Below are positions 13,810 to 21,238 of a DNA stretch of 26,512 nt, piece after piece (the first letter of the stretch is position 1; the number at the start of each line of letters is the position of its first letter). A program made the translations under genes and the position numbers. The notes under the pieces are model-generated. The model saw nothing but the letters and a program-made list of their open reading frames with translations. It was not told the DNA's origin and ran no database searches. The stretch comes from JBBTVO01 sp038063195 (GTDB taxonomy: Bacteria; Patescibacteriota; Microgenomatia; Levybacterales; UBA12049): NCBI GenBank assembly GCA_038063195.1, contig JBBTVO010000044.1:1-26512 (forward strand), given 5' to 3'.

Positions 13810-14762
13810 AAAGAATATTAGTACTTTTGTTGCTTCTTATTGTAATAATTGCCGGCGTTTTCATATGGTTTAAAAACGGAATCTCTCCTGTAAATATAAA
13901 CGACAATACCGCAAAAATTTTTGTTGTAGAAAAAGGAGCGGGTGTCAGGGAAATTGCAAATAGCCTTGCGTCTCAGGGGCTTATCCGCGATCCTATTGTA
14001 TTTTTTCTTCTGACAAAAAAAAGGGGACTGGATAAAGAAATCCAAGCAGGAGATTTTAGGCTCAATCCTTCAATGGACCTTTATCAAATAATTGAAAACT
14101 TGAAACACGGGACTTTGGATATTTGGGTGACTTTACCTGAAGGCCTGAGGGCTTCGGAAATAAACGAGATTCTTAAAGAAAAAATGCCTACATATGAAAA
14201 TTCCTGGGAGAAAGAACTTGCGAAAAACGAGGGCTATCTTTTTCCCGATACTTATCTACTTCCCAGAGACGCGGACATAAATATGATCGTGAGTATTCTA
14301 AGAGGTAACTTTGATAATAAATACAAAACACTTGATACTTCAAAAACAAAACTTTCTCAAAATGAAATAGTAACGATTGCTTCTCTTGTCGAAAGAGAGG
14401 CCCGCCATGATCAGGACCGGCCTCTTGTAGCAAGTGTCATAAGAAATAGGCTTGATTTGGGAATGAAACTGGATATCGACGCAACTATACAATATGCACT
14501 TGGATATCAGTCTGCTCAGAAAAGATGGTGGAAGAAATCGCTGACTAATGCAGATAAACTTCTTAATTCTCCTTACAACACTTATAGAGTAGCCGGCCTT
14601 CCTCCTGCCCCAATAAGCAATCCCGGACTTGAAAGTTTAATGGCCACAATAAATCCCGCAAGCACAAACTACCTGTATTACATAACAGATAAAAATGGTG
14701 TCAATCGGTACGCTGGGGATCTTGAAGGTCACAATTCGAACATCCAAAAATACGGACTATAA
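13806..14762 (+). CDS. mltG: Endolytic murein transglycosylase MltG
   Basis: A 318-residue YceG/MltG protein that cleaves nascent peptidoglycan strands and sets glycan length. An N-terminal membrane helix (residues 4-22) is followed by a LysM-like part (FVVEKGAGVREIANSLASQGLI) and the lytic domain. The catalytic Glu is E196 in IASLVEREAR. Also visible are VASVIRNRL, the SPYNTYRVAGLPPAPISNPG motif, and a final Y-x-G-D-x-x-G-H-x-x-N region. It is the last gene of the alaS operon, starting inside the phosphorylase stop (ATGA overlap). Its stop codon is 1 nt from the convergent YtxH-like gene. Confidence 0.95.
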   Translation: MKRILVLLLLLIVIIAGVFIWFKNGISPVNINDNTAKIFVVEKGAGVREIANSLASQGLIRDPIVFFLLTKKRGLDKEIQAGDFRLNPSMDLYQIIENLKHGTLDIWVTLPEGLRASEINEILKEKMPTYENSWEKELAKNEGYLFPDTYLLPRDADINMIVSILRGNFDNKYKTLDTSKTKLSQNEIVTIASLVEREARHDQDRPLVASVIRNRLDLGMKLDIDATIQYALGYQSAQKRWWKKSLTNADKLLNSPYNTYRVAGLPPAPISNPGLESLMATINPASTNYLYYITDKNGVNRYAGDLEGHNSNIQKYGL

Positions 14763-14763
14763 A

Positions 14764-15069
14764 TTAAGAAGATTTTCGGCGGAAGAATCTTTTGCGATTG
14801 GTGGGTTTTACATCTTTATTAATCTTTTCTTTCACATCTGCCGATCCATTCGGGATTGATTCCTCTAATTCCTCTTCGTCCAACTCATCCTCATCCATCC
14901 CCTCATCTATAATATCTGCAAGATTACCAACTCCCTCTTCAGTAATTGTCTTTAGAAGCTTTTTTCCTTTTTTTGTACCCATGAGGAAAACTACGGCTCC
15001 TCCTATAATAAGTCCCCAGACGAAACCCTCAAGAAATTTATTACCATGATGGTTTCCATTATTATTCAT
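14764..15069 (-). CDS. YtxH-like small membrane protein
   Basis: About 101 residues. An Asn/His-rich start is followed by one glycine-rich membrane helix (FVWGLIIGGAVVFLMG) with the TKKGKKLLK motif typical of YtxH-like proteins, an acidic helix (DEGMDEDELDEEELEE) and a basic tail. Three ATGs in a row lie at 15075, 15072 and 15069. I chose 15069 because the SD-like GAAGGG directly precedes them, giving the best spacing. A longer version from 15117 would overlap the upstream gene by about 50 nt and is unlikely. It overlaps the stop of the DUF948-like gene and is translationally coupled to it. The function is unknown, probably envelope stress or structure. Confidence 0.75.
   Translation of the reverse strand: MNNNGNHHGNKFLEGFVWGLIIGGAVVFLMGTKKGKKLLKTITEEGVGNLADIIDEGMDEDELDEEELEESIPNGSADVKEKINKDVKPTNRKRFFRRKSS
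14769..14793 (+). terminator. Possible terminator of the alaS-mltG operon
   Basis: AAGATT-TTC, loop GGCG, GAA-G-AATCTT then TT. A 9-bp stem with one bulge, 7 nt past the mltG stop, encoded inside the 3' end of the opposite YtxH-like gene. The T-tract is short, so this is tentative. Confidence 0.35.
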
Positions 15070-15340
15070 CATCATCCCTTCTTTTTTTGGATTTCTTCCT
15101 GTTAAGAATTGCTGCAATAATAGAACCCGCCTTTAACCCTGTTGCCATATTGGAAAGATTGGAAATAGGACCGGAAACGCTTTCCGTAATTATACCTGTA
15201 TCATCTAGAACTTTATTTGCTTTGTTTATAGTGTGTCTTAACTCCCGCAGGATAAAAAATACCTGAATTCCAAGAATAAGAAGAAGAATCGTTAGGACGA
15301 TTATTACTATAAATAGTGCTGTCTGGGCAGGGTCAATCAT
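15062..15340 (-). CDS. DUF948-like single-pass membrane protein
   Basis: About 92 residues: a short outside start (MIDPAQ), one membrane helix (TALFIVIIVLTILLLILGIQVFFIL), an amphipathic helix of the DUF948 style (LRHTINKANKVLDDTGIITESVS), a second weak hydrophobic patch and the basic-acidic tail KKSKKRRDDDE. A TTG at 15379 would extend it by 13 residues. I chose ATG 15340, because the extension contains a near-perfect promoter (TTGACA, 17 bp, TATGTT) whose expected start point falls just before 15340. It is the first gene of a pair with the YtxH-like protein; such pairs are common near envelope genes. The function is unknown. Confidence 0.7.
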   Translation of the reverse strand: MIDPAQTALFIVIIVLTILLLILGIQVFFILRELRHTINKANKVLDDTGIITESVSGPISNLSNMATGLKAGSIIAAILNRKKSKKRRDDDE

Positions 15341-15350
15341 AGTACTATCT

Positions 15351-15379
15351 AACATAGCATCTAGCCAATTTTGTGTCAA
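15351..15379 (-). promoter_or_regulatory. Promoter of the DUF948-like/YtxH-like pair
   Basis: TTGACA (15374-15379), a 17-bp spacer and TATGTT (15351-15356) with an upstream TGC. Ten nt separate the -10 box from ATG 15340. Confidence 0.55.
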
Positions 15380-15434
15380 TTGGAACTAAATGTAACAAAC
15401 CGCAGTAAAAATAAGAGTAAAAACTTGGTGAGAA

Positions 15435-16067
15435 TTATTTAATTGTAATATGGCGTTCCAGAGTGGTCTCTTTACCGAAGCGGTTGACTACTTTTATTGT
15501 AATTGTTGTTTTCCCCGGAAATTCAACTATTTCTTTTTTAAAACTCCCATCATCATTTACAGGCACAACCTCATCTTCTATATAAACTGTTGCGGCTGGA
15601 TCTGTTTTGCCAGAGACAGTGACGGTTGATGAAGAAAAACTTGCCATTTCCTTGGGATTTTCAATCTCAAGCGGCGGATTTATGAATGCATATCGGAATT
15701 GGAAAAAAATATAACCTATAAGCAGGATAAAAATCAGAATCCCCAATAAAACAACCTGATGTATTTTAAACTTTCGGATAGGTATGTCCTTTTTTCCGGA
15801 AAGCCCTTCCGGTAACACATCAAGATCTTTATCGACTGCAAATTCCCGTCTGAAAAGAGCAAGAGTTTCCTTTTCAGGCAAATTTAAAAATCTTGTATAA
15901 CTTCTTACAAAACCCTGTGCATACGAAGAAGAAGGAAGCTTCCCGTATTCACCTCTTTCAATAGCGCGGAGAAATTCTTCCCGAATTTTCGTAGAACTCG
16001 CTACTTGCTCAAGCGTTAACCCTTTTCTCTTTCTTTCGTCGTGTAATTTTTGTCCGGCTTTTATCAT
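15435..16067 (-). CDS. RodZ-like helix-turn-helix membrane protein
   Basis: 210 residues. An N-terminal HTH_25-type domain (residues 1-75: LHDERKRKGLTLEQVASST, FLRAIERGEYGKLP, YAQGFVRSYTRFL) matches RodZ. A basic linker (RKFKIHQ) leads to one membrane helix (about 104-125) and an outer beta-sandwich (about 135-210), with PAATVYIEDEVVPVNDDGSF like the glucodextranase-B/Ig-like domains in such proteins. RodZ links MreB to the wall-growth machinery; no mreB is visible here, so a general scaffold role is safer. It follows ftsK after 55 nt and may be co-transcribed with it. Confidence 0.85.
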   Translation of the reverse strand: MIKAGQKLHDERKRKGLTLEQVASSTKIREEFLRAIERGEYGKLPSSSYAQGFVRSYTRFLNLPEKETLALFRREFAVDKDLDVLPEGLSGKKDIPIRKFKIHQVVLLGILIFILLIGYIFFQFRYAFINPPLEIENPKEMASFSSSTVTVSGKTDPAATVYIEDEVVPVNDDGSFKKEIVEFPGKTTITIKVVNRFGKETTLERHITIK

Positions 16068-16091
16068 ATTTTAAAATTGGGATTTATTTAG

Positions 16092-16120
16092 GTTAATTAG
16101 AAATTAGAATAATTAGAAAT
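16092..16120. repeat. AT-rich degenerate short repeat between ftsK and rodZ-like gene
   Basis: Imperfect copies of AATTAGAA/ATTAGAAT. Similar patches lie at about 439-475, 3472-3518, 19977-20007 and 25121-25160, all at gene borders. Confidence 0.5.
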
Positions 16121-16122
16121 TT

Positions 16123-18225
16123 TTATTGCTGGAGGCTATTTATAACTTCCTCCGCATTTCTTGTCAGTACATCTCGGGGCTTTGAACCGCTACCCGGCCC
16201 TACAATTCCTGCCTCTTCAAGCTGGTCTATAATCCTTGCGGCTCTTGAATAGCCAATAGCCAGCCTTCTTTGAAGAAGTGAAGCCGATGCTCTGTCATGC
16301 TGGCAAACGATTCTTATCGCTTCTTCGAAATGATTATCTCTGCCGTCTGCTCCGCTAGTTGCTCCCAGCTTTGGCCCAACTAAGGGTGTCTGTGTAACTT
16401 CATCCGTATACTCAACAGGCGGGCCTTTTGCTTTTAGGAAATCAACTAACTTTTTGACTTCTTTTTCCGAAACAAAAGCGCTCTGGATACGGGTCGGCTT
16501 TGCCTGTTCAGGCGGAATATAAAGCATGTCTCCCCGTCCCAAAAGCTTTTCAGCTCCAGGGCTATCAATTATAACTCTTGAGTCAATCATGGATGAAACA
16601 TTGAATGCAATTCGGGTCGGAATATTTGCCTTAATAAGTCCTGTAATTACATCAACTGAGGGCCTTTGTGTTGAAACAACTAAATGGATTCCGGTCGCCC
16701 GTGCCATCTGAGCAAGCCTTGCTATTGCATCTTCAACTTCAACAGGCGCAAATGCCATAAGAGCTTGAAGTTCATCTATAAAAATAACTATATAGGGAAG
16801 TGATTGAAAACCTGCAAGCTCGTTGAACGAATCAATATTTCTGACTCCGTTCTCGGCAAATTTTTTGTATCTTTCGTCCATTTGGTTCATTGCCCATTTA
16901 AGAGATGCAAGAATTTTTTCAACCTCAACAATTACAGGTGTCATAAGATGAGGAATACCATTATATCCTGTAAGCTCGACTCTTTTTGGATCAATCATAA
17001 TTAGTTTTACTTCAGCGGGCGTTGCTCTGAAAAGAAGTGATGAAATAAAAGAATTAATCATTACGGATTTTCCCGAACCGGTAGTTCCTGCAATTAATAC
17101 ATGCGGCATTTTTGCTATATTTGCAACTACGGGATTTCCTGAAACATCAAGACCAAGTGAAACAGTAAGCTTTGATTTGCTTTTTCTCATTTCTGCCGAC
17201 TCAAGCATTGTCCTAAGCGTAACAATTTCAAGACTTTTGTTTGGTATCTCAATTCCGACTAAATTTCTTCCGGGGATAGGTGCTTCAATTCTTATCTGAC
17301 CCGTAGGAGCCTCTGTAGCTGATGCCAGATTATTTGAAAGAGACGCTATTTTTGATAATTTTGTCCCAAGTGCAATCTCCAGAGCATACTGCGTAACTGC
17401 AGGTCCGAGATTTACCTCCACAACCCTTGCTTTTATGCTGAAACTTGCAAGAGTATCTTCAATAGTCTTTGCGATTTTATTTACGTCGCCGCGTTCCGCC
17501 TTTTGTCCTCCCGAATCCGCCAGAAGCGAAAGAGGAGGATATTCCCAAACCGTGCCGCCTGATGCAGGATTACTTACTAATTTATCTGACAAAAGTCCTA
17601 CGTCTTTTTTGATAGAAGGTTCTGAAATTACCATTTCTCTATTTGACAGAGGTAAGTCTTTCATTCCGCCTTTTATAGTCATAGCTTTAATTCCTGGCCG
17701 TTTATTCTTAAGAAATGAAAATAACTTGGTGGGGAAAAATTTTGCAATAGTTGCTGATATTGCACCAATAATTCCTATCAGTTCATCAATTGATGTATCG
17801 AAGAAAACGACAAGACCTATGAAAATTCCTGCCGTATAAACAAGTGACGCTCCAAAATCAGTGACTATATCGGAAATTGTGCGAAATAAATAATCTCCTA
17901 TAAGTCCGCCTCTGAAAAGTGCGTCAACGCAAATAAAAAAAAGTGAAAAACCAATCGCGACATTTGGTCTTGAGATAAACATTTTAAGCCGGAGAAATAA
18001 AAATCCGAAGAATACCAGGGAAAGTGCAAGAAGAAATCCTGTCCCTCCAAAATATTTCTCAATTTGGTCGGACAAAACGATTAAAGAAGGCTGGCTTTTG
18101 GTGAAAGAGACAAAAAGAAGAATTCCGGAAAGTATGAGCCCGAAGGAAAATATGGAATAAATCGTATTTTTCTTTAATTTAAACTTTAATTTTCCTCTTT
18201 TATATCGTCGTCTTCTTTTGGGCAT
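16123..18225 (-). CDS. ftsK: FtsK/SpoIIIE DNA translocase
   Basis: A 700-residue division-septum DNA pump that clears chromosome ends. Four membrane helices occupy about residues 24-145. A short linker leads to the motor: Walker A AGTTGSGKS near 378-386, MIDPKRVELTGYNGIPHL, Walker B VIFIDELQAL near 480-489, and QRPSVDVITGLIKANIPTRIAF. The C-terminal gamma winged helix (ASLLQRRLAIGYSRAARIIDQLEEAGIVGP) reads polar KOPS/SRS-type sites. Length and order are normal for a short FtsK. A TATAAT (18233-18238) 7 nt before the ATG points to its own leaderless promoter. It is followed by the RodZ-like gene. Confidence 0.96.
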   Translation of the reverse strand: MPKRRRRYKRGKLKFKLKKNTIYSIFSFGLILSGILLFVSFTKSQPSLIVLSDQIEKYFGGTGFLLALSLVFFGFLFLRLKMFISRPNVAIGFSLFFICVDALFRGGLIGDYLFRTISDIVTDFGASLVYTAGIFIGLVVFFDTSIDELIGIIGAISATIAKFFPTKLFSFLKNKRPGIKAMTIKGGMKDLPLSNREMVISEPSIKKDVGLLSDKLVSNPASGGTVWEYPPLSLLADSGGQKAERGDVNKIAKTIEDTLASFSIKARVVEVNLGPAVTQYALEIALGTKLSKIASLSNNLASATEAPTGQIRIEAPIPGRNLVGIEIPNKSLEIVTLRTMLESAEMRKSKSKLTVSLGLDVSGNPVVANIAKMPHVLIAGTTGSGKSVMINSFISSLLFRATPAEVKLIMIDPKRVELTGYNGIPHLMTPVIVEVEKILASLKWAMNQMDERYKKFAENGVRNIDSFNELAGFQSLPYIVIFIDELQALMAFAPVEVEDAIARLAQMARATGIHLVVSTQRPSVDVITGLIKANIPTRIAFNVSSMIDSRVIIDSPGAEKLLGRGDMLYIPPEQAKPTRIQSAFVSEKEVKKLVDFLKAKGPPVEYTDEVTQTPLVGPKLGATSGADGRDNHFEEAIRIVCQHDRASASLLQRRLAIGYSRAARIIDQLEEAGIVGPGSGSKPRDVLTRNAEEVINSLQQ

Positions 18226-18232
18226 ACTATAT

Positions 18233-18238
18233 ATTATA
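18233..18238 (-). promoter_or_regulatory. -10 box of ftsK
   Basis: TATAAT on the minus strand, 7 nt before ATG 18225. Confidence 0.55.
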
Positions 18239-18262
18239 TATCGCGGATGTTGTTACCACAAA

Positions 18263-18302
18263 CTGCCTTGCCGGCCCGCTTCGCATCGAGGCGGGCAGGC
18301 AG
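18263..18302. repeat. GC-rich hairpin repeat after RNase J
   Basis: An imperfect stem with outer CTGCC/GGCAG and inner CCCGC/GCGGG arms around TTCGCATCGAG. It is far more GC-rich than its surroundings and lies right after the RNase J stop, with no T-tract. It resembles palindromic mini-repeats common in CPR intergenic DNA and may slow or end transcription of RNase J. Confidence 0.55.
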
Positions 18303-18303
18303 G

Positions 18304-19971
18304 CTATTCTTCGATAATAACCGGTAAAACCAGTGGACGCCTCCGCAGATTCTTAAATATAGACTTTTCTGCGATTTCTCCAACTTTTTTTCTTAGATAA
18401 ATCCAGTCTGTAACCCTGCCTTTTTTTGCAGAAAAAGCATTTCTGATATCCTGTGCTACATTCTTGTTCGACACTTTAGTCTCAGCATCTGTCAAGCCTC
18501 TTGTAATAATAGTAGGCTGATCTATTATTTGCCCGGTTTCCGAGTCTATTTCAACAACCACGATAATTACTCCTTCTTTGGATATTTTCTGTCTGTCTCT
18601 TAGGACTATAGTCTCAACTTCTTCACCTGATATTTGATCAACATAAATATTTTTGGTTGAAATTTTTCTTCCCGTATTTACCCTTCCATTGTCAAAAATT
18701 AGTTCCCAGCCGTTTTCAATAAGAAAAATATCGTTCTCGGAAAATCCCTGTCTTAGTCCCAAATTCTTATAAGCAACCATTTGTCTGTAAGTTCCTCCTA
18801 TGGGAATTAGTTTTTGAGGACGCACAAGCTCCATAAGAAGCATGAGATCATCAGCGGCACCATGTCCTGAAACATGAAAGTCATCCGAAAGTTCAGAATA
18901 TATGACCTTTGCACCGCGTTTCGAAAGGTTGTCTATAAGCGCGTTTATTGAAACTTCATTTCCCGGAATTGGATCTGCCGAGAAAAGAACAAAATCATTT
19001 TTAGAGATCGATATTTCCCTGTGGTCTCCGTTTGCAATTCTTGAAAGCGCTGAGCCTGCCTGGGCCTGACTGCCGGCAACAAGCAAAAGTAAATCTTTAT
19101 CTCTATACCTTCTTATGCCGTCGAGCGGAACCTCGAGTCCGCGATCCAGATTCATATATCCAAGTTCCTGAGCAATCGTTGAAGTGTTAATCAATGACCT
19201 TCCCACAAAAACAACCTTTCGACCCACTTTTTTTGCAGCTTTTATGGCCTGATTTTGTCTTGAGATATTAGAGGAATAAGTTGTAAGAATAAATTTTCCC
19301 TGACAATCTCTCATCTCATCTTCTATCTTTTCTGCAAGGTCCTGCTCGGATTTGGTATACCCTTCCTTTTCGGAACGTAAAGAGTCAGACATTAGGCACA
19401 AAATCCCCTGCTGAGATGCTTTTGCAATTTTTGCAAAATCTGTTTTCTTGCCATCGAAGGGTGTAAGATCAAATTTAAAATCGCTCCCGTGATAAAAATT
19501 GCCCGCAGGTGTTTTTATAAAAAGATGAGAACTGTCCGGAATTGAATGAGTCACTCTTATAAATTCTACGGAAAACTTGCCTAATTTTATTTCCGAATTC
19601 TTATCATAGTCGACTTTTTCCACGCGAACTCCTACTCCATATTCTTTAAGCTTGCCATTTGCCAAAGCGGAAGTAAGAGGTCCGCCATAAATAGGGAATT
19701 TAATTCCTTTTTGAATAAGCTGCGGTAAAACAAAAGGCAAAGCTCCGATATGATCTTCGTGTCCGTGTGAGAGAACCATCCCTGATATTTTTTTGTTGGT
19801 ATTTAAAAGATAGGAGACGTCAGGGAGCATAAGCTCGACTCCAAGCATAGTCTCATCGGCAAATCCTATTCCGCAATCAACAATAAGAATTTCATCGGGA
19901 AGTTCATAAAGATACATGTTGCGGGTTACATCCCCGATGCCGCCAAGCGCTATAAAAGAAATTTTATTCAT
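18304..19971 (-). CDS. rnj: Ribonuclease J
   Basis: A 555-residue metallo-beta-lactamase/beta-CASP RNase for mRNA decay and rRNA maturation, with 5'-exo and endo activity. The metal site is intact: H69-x-H71-x-D73-H74 (LSHGHEDHIGALPF), H142 (THSIPDSS) and D164 (GSDFKFD). Beta-CASP features follow: LTTYSSNISRQNQ, GSQAQAGSALSRIANGDHR and motif B VSGHGAADD with H370. The position of motif C, usually PVHGEYRH, reads PIGGTYRQ, so the His is replaced by Gly (G392). The C-terminal domain is about 110 residues, near normal. It starts 38 nt after the Lon-like stop and is probably in the same operon. Confidence 0.94.
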   Translation of the reverse strand: MNKISFIALGGIGDVTRNMYLYELPDEILIVDCGIGFADETMLGVELMLPDVSYLLNTNKKISGMVLSHGHEDHIGALPFVLPQLIQKGIKFPIYGGPLTSALANGKLKEYGVGVRVEKVDYDKNSEIKLGKFSVEFIRVTHSIPDSSHLFIKTPAGNFYHGSDFKFDLTPFDGKKTDFAKIAKASQQGILCLMSDSLRSEKEGYTKSEQDLAEKIEDEMRDCQGKFILTTYSSNISRQNQAIKAAKKVGRKVVFVGRSLINTSTIAQELGYMNLDRGLEVPLDGIRRYRDKDLLLLVAGSQAQAGSALSRIANGDHREISISKNDFVLFSADPIPGNEVSINALIDNLSKRGAKVIYSELSDDFHVSGHGAADDLMLLMELVRPQKLIPIGGTYRQMVAYKNLGLRQGFSENDIFLIENGWELIFDNGRVNTGRKISTKNIYVDQISGEEVETIVLRDRQKISKEGVIIVVVEIDSETGQIIDQPTIITRGLTDAETKVSNKNVAQDIRNAFSAKKGRVTDWIYLRKKVGEIAEKSIFKNLRRRPLVLPVIIEE

Positions 19972-20009
19972 AAAAGTTATTAGTTATTAGTTTTTCTTTA
20001 TTAGTTAAT

Positions 20010-21080
20010 CTATGTTGGTAAAAATTGTTTGTAATTCTCTGCTGTAATATGTATATAACTTCCAGAAGGAACTTTTCCTTCAACTATCATCTTTGCCGCT
20101 TTTCTGCAAATCCCCTCAATAGTTCTCTCAAGACTTCTTATTCCTGCATCAAATCCAAGAGGCCGTATTATGTGTTCCCAAACATTTTCATCAATTGTGA
20201 GTTGATCTTCATGAAGTCCCGACTGACGTCTTACTTTTGGAAAAAGATAACTCTTGGAAATTGCTGTCTTTTCATTGTCAGTGTAGGACGGCATTTGTAC
20301 GACCTCAAGCCTGTCAAGGACTGCAGTTGAGATATTTGTGGTATTATTTGCAGTTGCGATAAATAAAACATGCGAAAGATCAAATGGATAATCGATATAA
20401 TGATCTGAAAAATTTTTGTTTTGCTCAGGATCCAGAAGCTCTACCAAAACTCCCATTATATCTGAACGAGATCCTTCGGTTATTCTATCAAGTTCATCCA
20501 AGAGTATTACCGGATTTTTAGAAGATGAAGCGGCAAGTTTTTTTATAACTGCCCCGGGTTCTGCATCAGCAAATGCCCGTGACTGGCCCCGAAGCGCCCT
20601 TGCATCTCCCATTCCTCCAAAAGGGATCCTTTCAAATTTTCTGCCCAAAGCTTCTGCAATTGAATAAGCCAATGTGGTTTTACCTGTGCCGACTAATCCT
20701 ATTAAGCATAAAATAGGAGCCCGGATGACACCATCAGTCGTATTATTTTGCATACCTAAAATTATTGAGGACAAATATTCCAAAATTCTTTCCTTTACGC
20801 TTTCAAGTCCGTAGTGATTTTTGTCCAAGACATGCCTTGCTGAAGATAAATCCAAAATATCTTTGGTTTCATTGGTAAAAGGCAGAGAAGTAATCCAATT
20901 AATATAAGATGAGACACTTTCAAAATTTATATAAGATGCCGTACCGCTTTTTAGAGTTGCACGAAGTAAAGTTATCATTCCATTTATTTTTTCAAGTAAG
21001 TCAGGCGGAAGCTGGATAGACTTTATTTTTTCTTCAAGTTTTTGAATCTGACTATCAAGCCCCTGGGCAGAATCATCCAT
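20010..21080 (-). CDS. Lon-like AAA+ ATPase without peptidase domain
   Basis: 356 residues. A short coiled-coil start (residues 5-45) replaces the large Lon N-domain. The AAA+ module is clearly Lon type: Walker A GLVGTGKT (128-135; classical Lon has GPPGVGKT), the pore-loop region IPFGGMGDARALRGQSRAF, Walker B VILLDELDR (191-199), LLDPEQNKNFSDHYIDYPFDLSHVLFIATAN, and the sensor-2 domain GFDAGIRSLERTIEGICRKAA. The Ser-Lys protease domain is absent; the frame ends just after the AAA+ lid. It may unfold or remodel proteins for another protease or act as a chaperone. It comes before RNase J on the same strand and is leaderless (TATTAT 6 nt before the ATG). Confidence 0.9.
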   Translation of the reverse strand: MDDSAQGLDSQIQKLEEKIKSIQLPPDLLEKINGMITLLRATLKSGTASYINFESVSSYINWITSLPFTNETKDILDLSSARHVLDKNHYGLESVKERILEYLSSIILGMQNNTTDGVIRAPILCLIGLVGTGKTTLAYSIAEALGRKFERIPFGGMGDARALRGQSRAFADAEPGAVIKKLAASSSKNPVILLDELDRITEGSRSDIMGVLVELLDPEQNKNFSDHYIDYPFDLSHVLFIATANNTTNISTAVLDRLEVVQMPSYTDNEKTAISKSYLFPKVRRQSGLHEDQLTIDENVWEHIIRPLGFDAGIRSLERTIEGICRKAAKMIVEGKVPSGSYIHITAENYKQFLPT

Positions 21081-21086
21081 AATTCA

Positions 21087-21092
21087 ATAATA
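21087..21092 (-). promoter_or_regulatory. -10 box of the Lon-like/RNase J unit
   Basis: TATTAT on the minus strand, 6 nt before ATG 21080, with GTG just upstream. Confidence 0.45.
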
Positions 21093-21221
21093 CACTAAGC
21101 TTACTTTGCTAACAATATTAATCTCTGGCGCGGGGAGCTTTCAAAAATTATATCGCAGATTGCAGAAAATCATACTAAGTTCGGTTTTGTTAGAGATATG
21201 CACGATGGCCTTATATGTGTA

Positions 21222-21227
21222 TATAAT
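21222..21227 (+). promoter_or_regulatory. -10 box of the ABC transporter
   Basis: TATAAT ending 11 nt before ATG 21239, so a 5' leader of about 4-5 nt. The 158-bp gap to the Lon-like gene holds nothing else I can name. Confidence 0.5.
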
Positions 21228-21238
21228 TAAACTAAGAC

